64,000 nt of DNA from Zooshikella harenae (GCF_018837975.1 NZ_JAGSOY010000001.1:1-64000); one strand, 5' to 3'; shown: positions 9,407-18,522, counted from the first letter of the stretch. Notes: generated from the letters alone by a model not told the origin. Made by a program: numbers and translations.

Positions 9407-9724
9407 TCACTGAATAATGAGTTGATCGACTTTTTTGATTAAGACTAGCAGCTGAGTTGAATCGACCATCATCGACTTAAAATACTCTTCCGCTAAGACA
9501 TGGATATCACTGGACTTGGGTAAAGCTGCATTGCGATCTAAAAGCGATTCTATTTTTGGTATGAAAACCCACTGTAGCCACTGGGTAAATTCCAAAGTAT
9601 CAATACAAAAAGGCTGGTCACTAGCAAGTGCTTCTGCAGAAGGAGGCTCCACTTCCCAGAGTTGGAGTGCCTCCATTTCATCTTGAATAGCTTGGAGCAG
9701 GTGTCGTAAGTTTGTGGTTTTCAT
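9407..9724 (-). CDS. YqcC family protein
   Basis: Small soluble protein (105 aa) of the YqcC/DUF446 family, whose role is not established. Family features are the N-terminal helix LRHLLQAIQDEMEALQLW, then PSAEALASDQPFCIDTLEF and the segment QWLQWVFIPKIESLLDRNAALP, all close to the family pattern. I start at the ATG at 9724 because the family begins here; an in-frame start further upstream would overlap the lpoP stop region. In E. coli yqcC lies next to truC; here it sits in the mrcB cluster instead. Confidence 0.75.
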   Translation of the reverse strand: MKTTNLRHLLQAIQDEMEALQLWEVEPPSAEALASDQPFCIDTLEFTQWLQWVFIPKIESLLDRNAALPKSSDIHVLAEEYFKSMMVDSTQLLVLIKKVDQLIIQ

Positions 9725-9785
9725 AATTTGCTCTGGCACTACCTTATGTATAACGATGTGACAGAGCAAATTATGTGTGCTTGCT

Positions 9786-10496
9786 TTACCCCTGAGTAGC
9801 AATAGTCTGCGATTCTCGAATTAAATCTCGAAAACGCGCTTTCATACCTGCATCCCGGGTCAAAGTTAAGCCTCTACGGGCTAATTGCTCTGCCTGACGG
9901 TAATTGTGCTGCATGAGTCTAACAGAAGCTAGCTCATAGTAAACATTTGGATCTTGAGGAGATACCCGAAGTGCTCGCTCAAGTGTTGCGGCTGCGCCAC
10001 CTAAATTGCCTTCAGCACGTTGACGCTTCGCCGTATTAATTAACTTGCGAACTGCAGAATTACTTGATGTTGTTGACTCAGGACGAGACACATAAGCATA
10101 GCGGTCACGTTCTACCTGAGAAACACTGGCACGACGATCATACTGATCATAAGGCTGCTGTGAGTTGGCATTTTGCTCAACAGTATAACCACCATTGGTA
10201 TCCCCTCGAGACTGTGGATACTCTTGAGAAGGTGGTGCCTGATTATAACGATCATCAGGATAACCCTGTTGAGGATACTGTTGCTGTGGTTGCTGTTGTG
10301 GGTAACGTCCATGCTGATCTGTTGGATAACGTGACTCAACTGGAGCCTGCTGATAACCACCTTGTCCTGGCACCATACCTGTTCCAGGATCACGATCAGC
10401 AGGCACCAGGTAAGGGTTTGATCGACAGCCAGCTAAAGCTACCAATATGCCCAACACAATCATTAGCTTTGAATGCTGTCCATGAATTGACTGCAT
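9786..10496 (-). CDS. lpoP: TPR-containing outer-membrane lipoprotein, probable PBP1b activator LpoP
   Basis: Lipoprotein (236 aa) with the lipobox LAGC (Cys24), then a low-complexity Pro/Gln/Tyr-rich linker (residues about 30-125, long enough to cross the periplasm), and a C-terminal tetratricopeptide domain (about 147-230: AEGNLGGAAATLERALRVSP, then DPNVYYELASVRLMQHNYRQ). A TPR lipoprotein encoded directly downstream of the PBP1b gene matches LpoP of Pseudomonas, which activates PBP1b in place of enterobacterial LpoB. Its ATG has a good AAGGGGA ribosome site and lies 11 nt after mrcB. The name rests on architecture and position. Confidence 0.75.
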   Translation of the reverse strand: MQSIHGQHSKLMIVLGILVALAGCRSNPYLVPADRDPGTGMVPGQGGYQQAPVESRYPTDQHGRYPQQQPQQQYPQQGYPDDRYNQAPPSQEYPQSRGDTNGGYTVEQNANSQQPYDQYDRRASVSQVERDRYAYVSRPESTTSSNSAVRKLINTAKRQRAEGNLGGAAATLERALRVSPQDPNVYYELASVRLMQHNYRQAEQLARRGLTLTRDAGMKARFRDLIRESQTIATQG

Positions 10497-10507
10497 TTGT
10501 CTTCCCC

Positions 10508-12883
10508 TTATCTAAAAATAGACTTAAACCAATCAATAACTTTATTTGAACGACGGCGCTGAGGATAACCGTTGCGTCTATCATAGCCATCATTAGCACG
10601 ATAGCAGCCCGCCTCCTGAAGTGGCTCAAACCCTGACACAAAAGGCAGGTACCGAGCACCAGGGCAACGTTCTTCACTTCTTAACCCTGTTGCCTCATCA
10701 ACCCATAAGTAGTTTACACCCTCAGGAGTAATAGGCTGCAAAGAACGTACATTTGCCTTCTTCATAAAATCAGCCCACACTTTTAGCGCTCCAGAACTAC
10801 CTGTTAATGGTGTTGACTTATTATCATCTTTCCCTATCCAAACAACACTTAATAAATTCTCACCATACCCAGCAAACCAGCTATCACGCCTGTCATTAGT
10901 TGTACCCGTTTTACCTGCTAGCCTTAAGTTTCTTGGCAATACACTATAAGCTCCTCGCCCAGTGCCCTCACGCATTACTTCTTGCATAGCATATTGAACA
11001 AGGTGGACAAAACGCTCATCGACTTTCTGTTCCAACGCTAATTCATAACGTTGCAGTGTAATGCCATTCGCGGTTAATACTGCACGAATTGTTCGCATTG
11101 GGGTTTGGAAACCACCTGCTGCAACCGTTTGATAAACTTGAGCAACTTGTATGGGGGTTAAATTAATGGCGCCTAATAACATTGCCGGAAAAGGCTTAAG
11201 CTCTTCACCTACCCCAAGCTGTTGCAAGGTATGAATGACTTCTGTTAAGCCAACTTCCATACCAACTCGCACTGTACTTAAGTTATAACTTTTCGCTAAA
11301 GCTCGGTGTAAAGGCACCCAGCCATGACTTTTACGGTCATAGTTTTTAGGCTCCCACACATCGCCTGTATCAGACCTAATTGTTATAGTGTCATCATCAA
11401 TTAAAGTGGCTAAGTTGAACTGCTCAGGAAAACTTAACGCTGTCAAATAGACTGCAGGTTTGACTAAAGAGCCTATGGAACGTTCAGCATCCAGTGCACG
11501 ATTAAAACCTGCATAACCAGGTTTAACTGCACCAACAATTGCAAGCACATCTCCACTATTAGGAGCAGTAACTACCATAGCCCCTTGTAAGTCTTTATGT
11601 TTAGGATAAGCTTTTTTTAGTCTACCAATAGTTTGACTAACACTTGTTTGTGCTTTCATTTGGATAACAGGATCCAAATTAGTAAAAATGCTCAGTCCTT
11701 CTGAGGTTAAGTCTTCATCGTTGTATTCTTCACGAAGTTGTCTTTTCACAAGATCAAGGTAAGCATACGCATTAGCTAAGTAAGACTTATTGGACTTTAC
11801 AATATCCAAGGGCTTTTCAATGGCTTTTTTGGCTTGCTCTTGTGTGATATGACCTAGTTTAGCCATAACCTTTAAAACAAGATTACGACGCTTGAGTACT
11901 TTTTCAGGATGACGTCTTGGGTCGTATTCTGAAGGACCTTTTACAATACCGACTAATAGCGCTACTTGATGTAATTCCAGCTCACTAATTGGCTTACCAA
12001 AATAAAATTGGCTGGCCAACCCAAAACCATGAATTGCACGTTTACCCTCTTGTCCTAGATAGACTTCATTAAGGTAGGTTTCTAAGATATCGTCCTTGCT
12101 GTAATGCATTTCCAGCAAAAAAGCCATAGCGGCTTCTGATAGCTTACGCTTTAACGATCGCTCACTACTTAGATAGAAGTTTTTAACCAACTGCTGCGTT
12201 AAAGTACTTCCACCTTGTACCGTTGATCCTGAGCGGAAGTTAATCCATGCAGCACGAGCAATAGCTTTAAATGAAACACCATAATGTTGATAAAATTTAC
12301 GATCTTCTACAGCAAGCAGTGTAGGAATTAACATATCCGGAAGCTCTTCCAGCCGGGTAATAATCCGGTCTTCATTACTATCTGGATAAATTCCACCAAT
12401 GAGTAAAGGCTCCAGTCTTAGCAAAGCAACTGGCTTTCCTTCAGTATTTTTAAGCGCCTTTACACTATGCTGGTTAAAGTTCACTGTAACCAGCTGAGCA
12501 GGCTCCGCACCATCTTCAAACTGAAAACCACGCGTATACAGCGTATATGTTGTGCCCTTTCTCATCACTTCACCAGGGCTATCAACAGTGTCTTTGCGTT
12601 GATAACCTAGCTGCTTAAGCTGAAGGGCAAATGTATCTGGCGACAGTTGTAATCCTTCATAAAGCTCTAAAGGGCGAGCATATACTTTGGCTGGAATATC
12701 CCACTTTTTGCCTTCAAACTTTGCTGTGACAACAGCATCAAGACGATAAAGGTATACCCCACCAACAACGCCTATCACTAACATAACCAGCAAACAAAGC
12801 TTGATCAGTGTACGGAAAAGACGGAATTTTTTTATGGGCTTTTGAGGTTGGGAATTTTTACTGTTAGGGTCTGATTTGCTCAT
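10508..12883 (-). CDS. mrcB: Penicillin-binding protein 1b, bifunctional peptidoglycan synthase
   Basis: Class A PBP that polymerises lipid II and crosslinks stem peptides at the inner membrane. The 791-aa order is: cytoplasmic tail, one membrane helix (about 23-47), a UB2H regulatory domain (about 60-150), GT51 glycosyltransferase with catalytic Glu193 in VEDRKFYQHYGV and the GGSTLTQQLVKN motif, then transpeptidase with SLVK (Ser472), SYN and KTGTT. All catalytic motifs are present. UB2H is the docking site for LpoB in E. coli; here a TPR lipoprotein follows immediately. The gene probably leads the leftward mrcB-lpoP-yqcC-lipoprotein transcript. Confidence 0.96.
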   Translation of the reverse strand: MSKSDPNSKNSQPQKPIKKFRLFRTLIKLCLLVMLVIGVVGGVYLYRLDAVVTAKFEGKKWDIPAKVYARPLELYEGLQLSPDTFALQLKQLGYQRKDTVDSPGEVMRKGTTYTLYTRGFQFEDGAEPAQLVTVNFNQHSVKALKNTEGKPVALLRLEPLLIGGIYPDSNEDRIITRLEELPDMLIPTLLAVEDRKFYQHYGVSFKAIARAAWINFRSGSTVQGGSTLTQQLVKNFYLSSERSLKRKLSEAAMAFLLEMHYSKDDILETYLNEVYLGQEGKRAIHGFGLASQFYFGKPISELELHQVALLVGIVKGPSEYDPRRHPEKVLKRRNLVLKVMAKLGHITQEQAKKAIEKPLDIVKSNKSYLANAYAYLDLVKRQLREEYNDEDLTSEGLSIFTNLDPVIQMKAQTSVSQTIGRLKKAYPKHKDLQGAMVVTAPNSGDVLAIVGAVKPGYAGFNRALDAERSIGSLVKPAVYLTALSFPEQFNLATLIDDDTITIRSDTGDVWEPKNYDRKSHGWVPLHRALAKSYNLSTVRVGMEVGLTEVIHTLQQLGVGEELKPFPAMLLGAINLTPIQVAQVYQTVAAGGFQTPMRTIRAVLTANGITLQRYELALEQKVDERFVHLVQYAMQEVMREGTGRGAYSVLPRNLRLAGKTGTTNDRRDSWFAGYGENLLSVVWIGKDDNKSTPLTGSSGALKVWADFMKKANVRSLQPITPEGVNYLWVDEATGLRSEERCPGARYLPFVSGFEPLQEAGCYRANDGYDRRNGYPQRRRSNKVIDWFKSIFR

Positions 12884-13351
12884 GGGCTGGATTATACGGA
12901 CTCAGTCACTTACTCCATAATGTTCTTAGCTGATTCGAGAACTTCTACCCGTTATTGGTTCCTTAAGCAGTGGCTCAAAATGCCACCAAACAGACATTAA
13001 AAATGCCTTACAACACCAATAACCGTTGAAATTATTAAGTTTAATTCACATACGGCTAGTCATAAAATCACCAATGCATCAAACAATCAACAAAACATCC
13101 TGACTAGTGATTTAGTCTATGAAGTAATAAAAATGTTTTAAACTCATGTGGTTATATAGAAACACCCTATCATCAGGGCATATTCTTGAAGGTTATTTTA
13201 CCAAAATGAAATAAGAATTTAGTGTAATTAACAAACAGTTTTGAATTATTGGCTATTATTAGAACAAGAGTGCTCCCTGATCGCCTTATTCATAACAATA
13301 ACTATACGCTTCTTCATTTGCTGGTTATTCATTCGGGCAAGGATAATGACA
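12884..13351. other. Intergenic region between divergent mrcB and the TfoX-C gene
   Basis: About 470 bp of AT-rich sequence without a convincing gene, terminator or repeat. It must hold the promoters of mrcB (leftward) and of the small rightward gene. I see no strong operator symmetry. Confidence 0.4.
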
Positions 13352-13627
13352 ATGGCTACCGACTTAATCGAATTGAAAAACCTGGGTAAAACATCTGTAC
13401 AGTGGCTTAATGCTGTAGGTATTAGAGATAAAGAAACCCTAGAACAGATAGGCTCAGTTGAAGCTTATCGAAAAATCAAAACTCGAGGCTTCAAAGTCTC
13501 TAAAGTATTGCTTTACGCACTGGAAGGTGCACTGCTTGATGCACACTGGAATCAACTAGCCCCTGACCTTAAAGCCAAACTAATTAAAGAGGCAGAAAGT
13601 AATGGGCAACACCAGCCAGAAAACTGA
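13352..13627 (+). CDS. TfoX C-terminal-domain protein
   Basis: Small cytoplasmic protein (91 aa) made only of the TfoX/Sxy C-terminal domain, seen in LIELKNLGKTSVQWLNAVGI, then DKETLEQIGSVEAYRKIK and LYALEGALLDAHWNQL. Full-length TfoX/Sxy proteins regulate competence with CRP, but single-domain proteins of this kind are widespread and their role is unknown; the fold is related to helix-hairpin-helix domains. I start at ATG 13352, with AAGGA 8 nt upstream; the in-frame TTG at 13241 would add a hydrophobic stretch unlike the family. Confidence 0.75.
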   Translation: MATDLIELKNLGKTSVQWLNAVGIRDKETLEQIGSVEAYRKIKTRGFKVSKVLLYALEGALLDAHWNQLAPDLKAKLIKEAESNGQHQPEN

Positions 13628-13715
13628 GCTAACGACATCTTTTCATTTTTAATAGGCCAAAAAGTCCTTATTTTTCACGACCTCAAAAAAAGTGTACTAC
13701 ATAAGAATTAATTGC

Positions 13716-13744
13716 TTGACTCTGATAATGAGAATTATTATCAT
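13716..13744 (+). promoter_or_regulatory. Fur-controlled promoter of the PrrF-like small RNA
   Basis: A -35 TTGACT (13716-13721) and -10 TATCAT (13739-13744) are separated by 17 bp. A Fur box, GATAATGAGAATTATTATC (13724-13742), overlaps them and matches the 19-bp consensus at 17 positions. Iron-loaded Fur would block this promoter, so the RNA should be made under iron starvation. Confidence 0.85.
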
Positions 13745-13749
13745 TTAAA

Positions 13750-13872
13750 CCGTTGTCACATGGCAACGGTAATCTGTAAACGGCTTTACTTGGCGGTAAA
13801 CAGCTAAACAGATTATCTCCTCATCAGGCTAATCACGGTTTAAGCTGCCTCTAACCCAGGCAGCTTTTTTTT
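13750..13872 (+). ncRNA. prrF: PrrF-type iron-responsive small RNA
   Basis: About 122 nt from the Fur-controlled start to an intrinsic terminator (AGCTGCCT/AGGCAGCT followed by eight T). It begins with a CCGTTG/CAACGG hairpin (13750-13769). The segment at 13811-13841 contains TCTCCTCATCAGGCTAATC, the core I remember as conserved in Pseudomonas PrrF1/PrrF2, which base-pairs with mRNAs of iron-containing proteins to spare iron. In P. aeruginosa the prrF genes lie near the phu haem-uptake locus, and here too haem transporter genes are close. Only one copy is present, not a tandem pair. The exact 5' end is inferred from the promoter. Confidence 0.88.
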
Positions 13873-13944
13873 GCCTTAAAAATACTGCAAGTTTACCGTA
13901 ATAAATATGGCCGAACCTTTAACGCTTCGCGCTTTCAAACTGTG

Positions 13945-15009
13945 TTAATAAGACTCTTCTTCCATATCATCAGCAAAAATTAGTTCATCATCAAATAACT
14001 CAGACTGGAAGACTTCCACATGACGTGCAATTTCTGAAACTTTCTCATAAAGCGCCACATGGAATAATGCTTCTCCTTCGTTAACGAGCGGTATATTGGT
14101 CCTTGCAATCACAATACCTGAAGCAGGAGCTAGTACAGTAAGCTCTGCGTCTCCAAAGGGAGCACTAATGGTTGCAAGTGGTTGATGTTTTTTAACACTG
14201 GCACCAAGTTCAACAAGGGGGCGAAATACACCATCTGTTTCTGCTCGCACCCACTGAGACTGGTTAGCTATGACGGGACTTCTATTCGATTTTTTCTTCG
14301 ACTTATGAGACCGTAACATACCCAACATACGCATTACATTAATAATGCCTCGAATACCCGCATAAATAGACAGCTCATTAAAACGTAAAGCTTCACCCGC
14401 TTCATAAGTAATGACAGGTATATTAATACTCTCAGCAAAAGACCTTAATGATCCATCAGGTAGCGTGGCATCTAATACCACAGGTGTACCAAATGCGCGA
14501 GCCATTTCATTAGAGCCACTACTGTTCATGGCTCCCCATACTTGAGGTAAATTAGACCGGTGGACAGCACCTGTGTGTAAATCAACAACATGAGTACATT
14601 TACGCACAACACTTTCACAAAAAAGATTAGCGATTCGAGCACCCAGAGATCCTTTTTTAATGCCAGGAAAGCATCGATTTAAATCACGTCGGTCTGGTAA
14701 ATAACGTGAGCGCTGAATAAAACCAAATACATTAACAATTGGTACTGCCACAAGTGTTCCCTTTAATTGAGACATCACTTTTAGCTTTAGTAAACGACGA
14801 ATAATTTCGACGCCGTTCAGCTCATCTCCGTGAATAGCTGCACATACTAAAAGCACAGGACCATCTTGCCGACCATGAACAATTTGTACTGGTATATTAA
14901 GAGGGGTATGGGTATACAGCTGGGCCACAGCCAAGTCTACAGTTGCACGCTTGCCTGCCTCCACTTTTACACCATTTATTTCAAACGGAGCACGTTGCAT
15001 CCCATCCAT
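13945..15009 (-). CDS. Succinylglutamate desuccinylase/aspartoacylase family zinc hydrolase
   Basis: Predicted zinc-dependent amidohydrolase or carboxypeptidase of the AstE/AspA family. Likely zinc ligands are His60 and Glu63 (HGDELNG) and His145 (VVDLHTG). The C-terminal third (from about 245) forms a beta-rich extension with APASGIVIARTNIPLVNEGE, like the lipoyl/RnfC-type domain of other family members. It ends in a very acidic tail. The substrate cannot be read from the sequence; neighbours are iron- and haem-related and no arginine succinyltransferase genes are nearby, so AstE proper is unlikely. The start could also be the ATG three codons in. Confidence 0.8.
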   Translation of the reverse strand: MDGMQRAPFEINGVKVEAGKRATVDLAVAQLYTHTPLNIPVQIVHGRQDGPVLLVCAAIHGDELNGVEIIRRLLKLKVMSQLKGTLVAVPIVNVFGFIQRSRYLPDRRDLNRCFPGIKKGSLGARIANLFCESVVRKCTHVVDLHTGAVHRSNLPQVWGAMNSSGSNEMARAFGTPVVLDATLPDGSLRSFAESINIPVITYEAGEALRFNELSIYAGIRGIINVMRMLGMLRSHKSKKKSNRSPVIANQSQWVRAETDGVFRPLVELGASVKKHQPLATISAPFGDAELTVLAPASGIVIARTNIPLVNEGEALFHVALYEKVSEIARHVEVFQSELFDDELIFADDMEEESY

Positions 15010-15248
15010 CCTATTACTTTCTTTTTTAAAGCACGTTAGTTACTGCGAGTTATCACCCAACTTTTATCTAGGTAAAACAAAACAACTGTCGACCATCCTC
15101 AACCATCAAAAACGGGCCTGATAGCATAACGAGTTATTATAGGGTTGCGATACAGTGAAAGAATTGAGTCATCATTAAGTGGTTCACAACTCTGGTAAAT
15201 GATAATCAACTTTTCACATTAGTTGAGCAGTCTTTATACAAGTGGTGT

Positions 15249-16019
15249 TTAGTTGATCACGACAAATGAAAAATCTCTGTCTGGATGAGACATGATTGTC
15301 ACATCAAGCGAGAAAACATTTGCGATTTGTTCAGGTATGAGGACATCCGCAGGCTTTCCCCAGGCAACAGCTTTACCTTCATTTAGCAATAAAACCTTAT
15401 CGGCAAAACGCATGGCCATATTCATATCATGCAGTACCATTACCACTACATGACCCGCATGAGCAAACTGTCTTGCTTCATTCATAAGCTGCAACTGATG
15501 TTTAGGGTCCAGTGCAGCGAGTGGTTCATCTAGTAATAAGCATCTTGTATCAGTTTTTTCTGCCTGCAACTGTACCCAAACTCTTGCCAGCTGAACCCGC
15601 TGCTGCTCCCCACCAGAAAGTGAAAGGTAGTTACGATTTTGTAGATGGATAATATCAAAACACTGCAAGGCTAATTTAACCCATTGAAAGCTTTCTGTAG
15701 AAGATGTATTCCATGGCAAGCGACCTAAAGCGACCACTTCTTCAACGGTAAATGCAAACTGCAACTGATGCTGCTGCCCTAAAAGCGCAATATGCTGAGA
15801 TTTAAACTGACGAGATAACTGTGTGTAAGGTTGTTGTTGCCAGTAAAGGTCTCCTGCGCTATCAGGTACTCCTCCTGCAAGACAATGTAATAGCGTTGAC
15901 TTACCCGCTCCATTAGGCCCAAGTAATACAACAAGTTCACCAGGATTAAAGGTCACACTGACAGGGTGTAGTAAGGTTTTATTAAACCTGTGAACTGAAA
16001 CATTTGTTGCTTGCAACAT
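15249..16019 (-). CDS. hmuV: Haem ABC transporter ATP-binding protein
   Basis: ATPase of a haem/FecCD-type importer. The 256-aa protein has Walker A GPNGAGKST (about residues 35-43), the signature LSGGEQQRV, Walker B CLLLDEP and the switch histidine in VVMVLHDMN. The HmuV/PhuV assignment rests on the short form, the FecCD-type permease 3 nt upstream and the iron-regulated surroundings; a siderophore or cobalamin ATPase of the same family is the main alternative. Expected to work at the cytoplasmic face of the HmuU permease. Confidence 0.85.
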   Translation of the reverse strand: MLQATNVSVHRFNKTLLHPVSVTFNPGELVVLLGPNGAGKSTLLHCLAGGVPDSAGDLYWQQQPYTQLSRQFKSQHIALLGQQHQLQFAFTVEEVVALGRLPWNTSSTESFQWVKLALQCFDIIHLQNRNYLSLSGGEQQRVQLARVWVQLQAEKTDTRCLLLDEPLAALDPKHQLQLMNEARQFAHAGHVVVMVLHDMNMAMRFADKVLLLNEGKAVAWGKPADVLIPEQIANVFSLDVTIMSHPDRDFSFVVIN

Positions 16020-16022
16020 TTA

Positions 16023-17114
16023 TTAACTAACCATGCGTTGCCGTTGTTGAATTAAAAGCCAAATAAAAACGGGGGCACCTATCAGCGCTGTTACAATTCC
16101 AATTGGTAACTCTAAAGGGGCAAGTAACCAACGCGATAAAGTATCCGCGATCAACAACAACCAAGCACCACCCAGTGTCACAGCTGGCAGTAACGTCTGA
16201 TGGTTAGGGCCAGCACACTGACGCACAATATGCGGTACCACTAATCCAACAAATGCCACAATGCCCACTGCGGCTACAGCAACACCAACGCCTAACGAAG
16301 CAACACAAATCACCGTCCGCTTTAACTTCTCAACAGGAACGCCTAAATAACCTGCTTCCTGCTCTCCTAGCAATAAAGCATTCAACCCCTGGCCTAGCCA
16401 TGGAATAAGCAAGACCTGTAAAACCAAAACGGCTAAGCATGTTGAAACTGCCCACCACTGTGCACCACTCAACTGCCCCAGTTGCCAGTACATAAAGGAA
16501 CGAAGCGTTAAGTCATCAGCCAAATAGTTTATAGCGGCTAGAGCAGCCATAGCCATGGAAGAAATAGCAACCCCCGCCAACAGCATAGTGGGTACTGAAA
16601 TACCCCAAATTGTTACTCCCAGTCGATATACCACCCAAGTAGCCAACGTGCCACCTAAAAAAGCAAAACAAGGCACAAGGAGGCTACCCAGCGTTATCGC
16701 CACTGAAGGAAAAAGCTGATTGAGAATTAACATCGCCAAAGCTGCACCCACAGCGGAGCCACTAGAAATACCCAAAACCCCTGGATCAGCCAATGGATTC
16801 CGTAGTAATCCCTGCAATAGGGCACCACTATTGGCCAAAATAGCTCCAACCACAAGTGCAAGCAGAACTCTTGGTAAGCGAATCTCAAAGATAATGGTAT
16901 TAATATGGGCAGGTAGCTGCCCCCGGCTCTTCTCTGAACCAGGCATCAAAATACTGCTCCATGGCGTTTCAACCACTCCAATGCTAAGCGACCAAAAAAC
17001 GGTTACTAACATCACAAGCAAAAATGAAATCCACCACCATCTTTTGTTATGACACAATCTCATAAAACATTTTTCTTTTAATTTGGCACATAAGCCTTTC
17101 GAATAATTACGCAT
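16023..17114 (-). CDS. hmuU: Haem ABC transporter permease, FecCD family
   Basis: Inner-membrane permease with about ten helices. FecCD family landmarks include RLPRVLLALVVGAILANSGA, GLLRNPLADPGVLGISSG and, near the C-terminus, VGIVAFVGLVVPHIVR. It pairs with the ATPase directly downstream. The first 17 residues may be extra: an ATG at 17063 starts nearer to the family N-terminus, and neither start has a clear ribosome site. A periplasmic haem-binding protein (HmuT) and an outer-membrane receptor, normally encoded alongside, are absent here, so they must lie elsewhere or the substrate differs. Confidence 0.85.
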   Translation of the reverse strand: MRNYSKGLCAKLKEKCFMRLCHNKRWWWISFLLVMLVTVFWSLSIGVVETPWSSILMPGSEKSRGQLPAHINTIIFEIRLPRVLLALVVGAILANSGALLQGLLRNPLADPGVLGISSGSAVGAALAMLILNQLFPSVAITLGSLLVPCFAFLGGTLATWVVYRLGVTIWGISVPTMLLAGVAISSMAMAALAAINYLADDLTLRSFMYWQLGQLSGAQWWAVSTCLAVLVLQVLLIPWLGQGLNALLLGEQEAGYLGVPVEKLKRTVICVASLGVGVAVAAVGIVAFVGLVVPHIVRQCAGPNHQTLLPAVTLGGAWLLLIADTLSRWLLAPLELPIGIVTALIGAPVFIWLLIQQRQRMVS

Positions 17115-17137
17115 TTTCTATGCATACATAAAATCCG

Positions 17138-17152
17138 AGCAATTACATTGCT
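17138..17152. promoter_or_regulatory. Palindromic operator candidate between hmuU and the Rieske gene
   Basis: A perfect 6-3-6 palindrome, AGCAAT-TAC-ATTGCT, is centred in the 95-bp region between two divergent genes. It is not a Fur box. Its position suggests control of one or both genes by an unidentified dimeric regulator. Confidence 0.35.
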
Positions 17153-17209
17153 AACCTAAATCAGCAGCGTCACAATAGTGAAAGATGCTCTCAAACAAAC
17201 CGTTTTTTT

Positions 17210-17554
17210 ATGAACGAAGAAACCATTACGCTGTGCACAATAGATGAGATTCCCACAAATTCCAGCAAGGGCTTTACCGTTGGCAAGCACACTATCTTTG
17301 TTGTGAACCATGCAGGGCAGTTTCATGCCTACCTAAACCGGTGCCCTCACTTGGGCATTCGCCTGGAGTGGCAACCTGATCAGTTTTTGGATACTGATGC
17401 ACGGCTCATTCAATGCGCTACTCATGGTGCTCTATTTTTAATAGAAACAGGTCTCTGTATTGCGGGTCCTTGTGCAGGGCAACGCCTAACCAAGTTAGCT
17501 TGTCACTTAGCCAACCAGCAACTTTGTGTAACACTGCCCTGTTCACCTACTTAA
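17210..17554 (+). CDS. Rieske [2Fe-2S] ferredoxin-like protein
   Basis: Small soluble protein (114 aa) with a complete Rieske cluster site: Cys45-Pro-His47 (RCPHLGI) and Cys69-x2-His72 (CATHGALF). These residues bind a [2Fe-2S] cluster. It has the size of stand-alone Rieske ferredoxins and NirD-like subunits, which deliver electrons to oxygenases or reductases. No partner enzyme is adjacent, so the electron acceptor is unknown. It is divergent from hmuU and converges on sfsA. Confidence 0.85.
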   Translation: MNEETITLCTIDEIPTNSSKGFTVGKHTIFVVNHAGQFHAYLNRCPHLGIRLEWQPDQFLDTDARLIQCATHGALFLIETGLCIAGPCAGQRLTKLACHLANQQLCVTLPCSPT

Positions 17555-17560
17555 GTTTTA

Positions 17561-18331
17561 TTAAGCCTTATCGAATAAGGCTTTCAATTCCGGATCATAA
17601 CTTAAATAAACAGGAAGCTGTCGATCTAAAACAAGTGAAGATAGGGTTATGTTAACGCCATAAGCATATACCTCAACGCCAGCTGCAACAGCCTCACGAA
17701 GCGCTTTGCCATAAGCACTGTCTATATGGTCAGCAGGAGCCACTTGCTCAATCAAGGTATTTTGCACACAAAAAACCAATACAGCTCTATGCCCTTCTGC
17801 ACACATAGCTGACAGCTCACGAAGGTGCTTTGTTCCTCTTGCAGACACTGCGTCAGGAAAGAGCCCCCACCCATGGCCTACCGCCAAGGTAACACTCTTA
17901 ACTTCTACATAGCATGAAGGCTTACCAACTGACTCAAGCAGTAAATCAATGCGGCTTTTTTCAGAACCATATTTAACTTCTTTGCGAATTGTTTCATAAC
18001 CACTAAGAGGCTCAATAACACCCGCCTGAATCCCTTCATAGACAACAGTATTCGCCCGTCCAGTATTAATACAGGCGAGTCCTTTACTTTGGCCACTTTC
18101 ACCTGGCTCAGCTTGAACTTCAACAAGCTCCCAAGTACCCGGATATTTGCGCTTTGGATTATCAGACCAGGAAAACCAAACCTGACTTTCAGGCTTGGCA
18201 CAGTTCAACATAGAACCCGTATTTGGGCAGTGAAGTGTTAACTTTTTTCCACATGGTTGACTAATATCTGCTAAAAAACGTTTATAGCGTTTAATTAGTA
18301 CACCGTTTTTTAATGGCTGCTCAAACTTCAA
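17561..18331 (-). CDS. sfsA: SfsA family protein (sugar fermentation stimulation protein)
   Basis: Member of the SfsA family, named for an effect on maltose metabolism in E. coli. It combines an N-terminal OB-like domain with a nuclease-type fold and may act on nucleic acids; its precise role is unsettled. Conserved parts are the start [38 protein letters not shown], and the YVEVKSVTL segment with nuclease-like acidic and lysine residues (SRIDLLLE...CYVEVKS). The length is 256 aa, slightly longer than the 234 aa of E. coli. It lies upstream of dksA, as in many gammaproteobacteria. Confidence 0.93.
   Translation of the reverse strand: MKFEQPLKNGVLIKRYKRFLADISQPCGKKLTLHCPNTGSMLNCAKPESQVWFSWSDNPKRKYPGTWELVEVQAEPGESGQSKGLACINTGRANTVVYEGIQAGVIEPLSGYETIRKEVKYGSEKSRIDLLLESVGKPSCYVEVKSVTLAVGHGWGLFPDAVSARGTKHLRELSAMCAEGHRAVLVFCVQNTLIEQVAPADHIDSAYGKALREAVAAGVEVYAYGVNITLSSLVLDRQLPVYLSYDPELKALFDKA
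17563..17583. terminator. Hairpin at the convergent end of the Rieske gene and sfsA
   Basis: The perfect 9-bp stem AAGCCTTAT/ATAAGGCTT has loop CGA. It overlaps the last codons of sfsA and is flanked by short T and A runs. It probably ends transcription of the Rieske gene and possibly of sfsA. Confidence 0.55.
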
Positions 18332-18500
18332 AATTAATTACCCACAAACTGAATTACAACCTAATTGAACAGTCTATAGCGTTTGTTATGAACAAAAAAT
18401 ATTGCAGCTATAGCAAAATGCGATTAACTATACATGATGTTTTTTGTTTGACGACAAAAAAATATTGAAATACCAGTAGCGTCTTTTAATGGTATCTGGT

Positions 18501-18522
18501 AATTTCACCGCTTCGTGAAATT
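18501..18522 (+). other. Hairpin upstream of dksA
   Basis: AATTTCAC pairs perfectly with GTGAAATT around CGCTTC, about 100 nt before dksA. A T6 run follows 14 nt later, so it is not a standard terminator. It may be part of the dksA 5' leader or the end of an upstream transcript. Confidence 0.3.

Noticed and set aside
10064-10549. Long rightward open frame across lpoP and the 3' end of mrcB
   Set aside because: It is antisense to two well-supported genes and has a composition imposed by the Pro/Gln-rich lpoP linker.
15195-15215. Fur box upstream of the AstE/AspA-like gene (around AATGATAATCAA)
   Set aside because: Only one half of the 19-bp consensus is recognisable.
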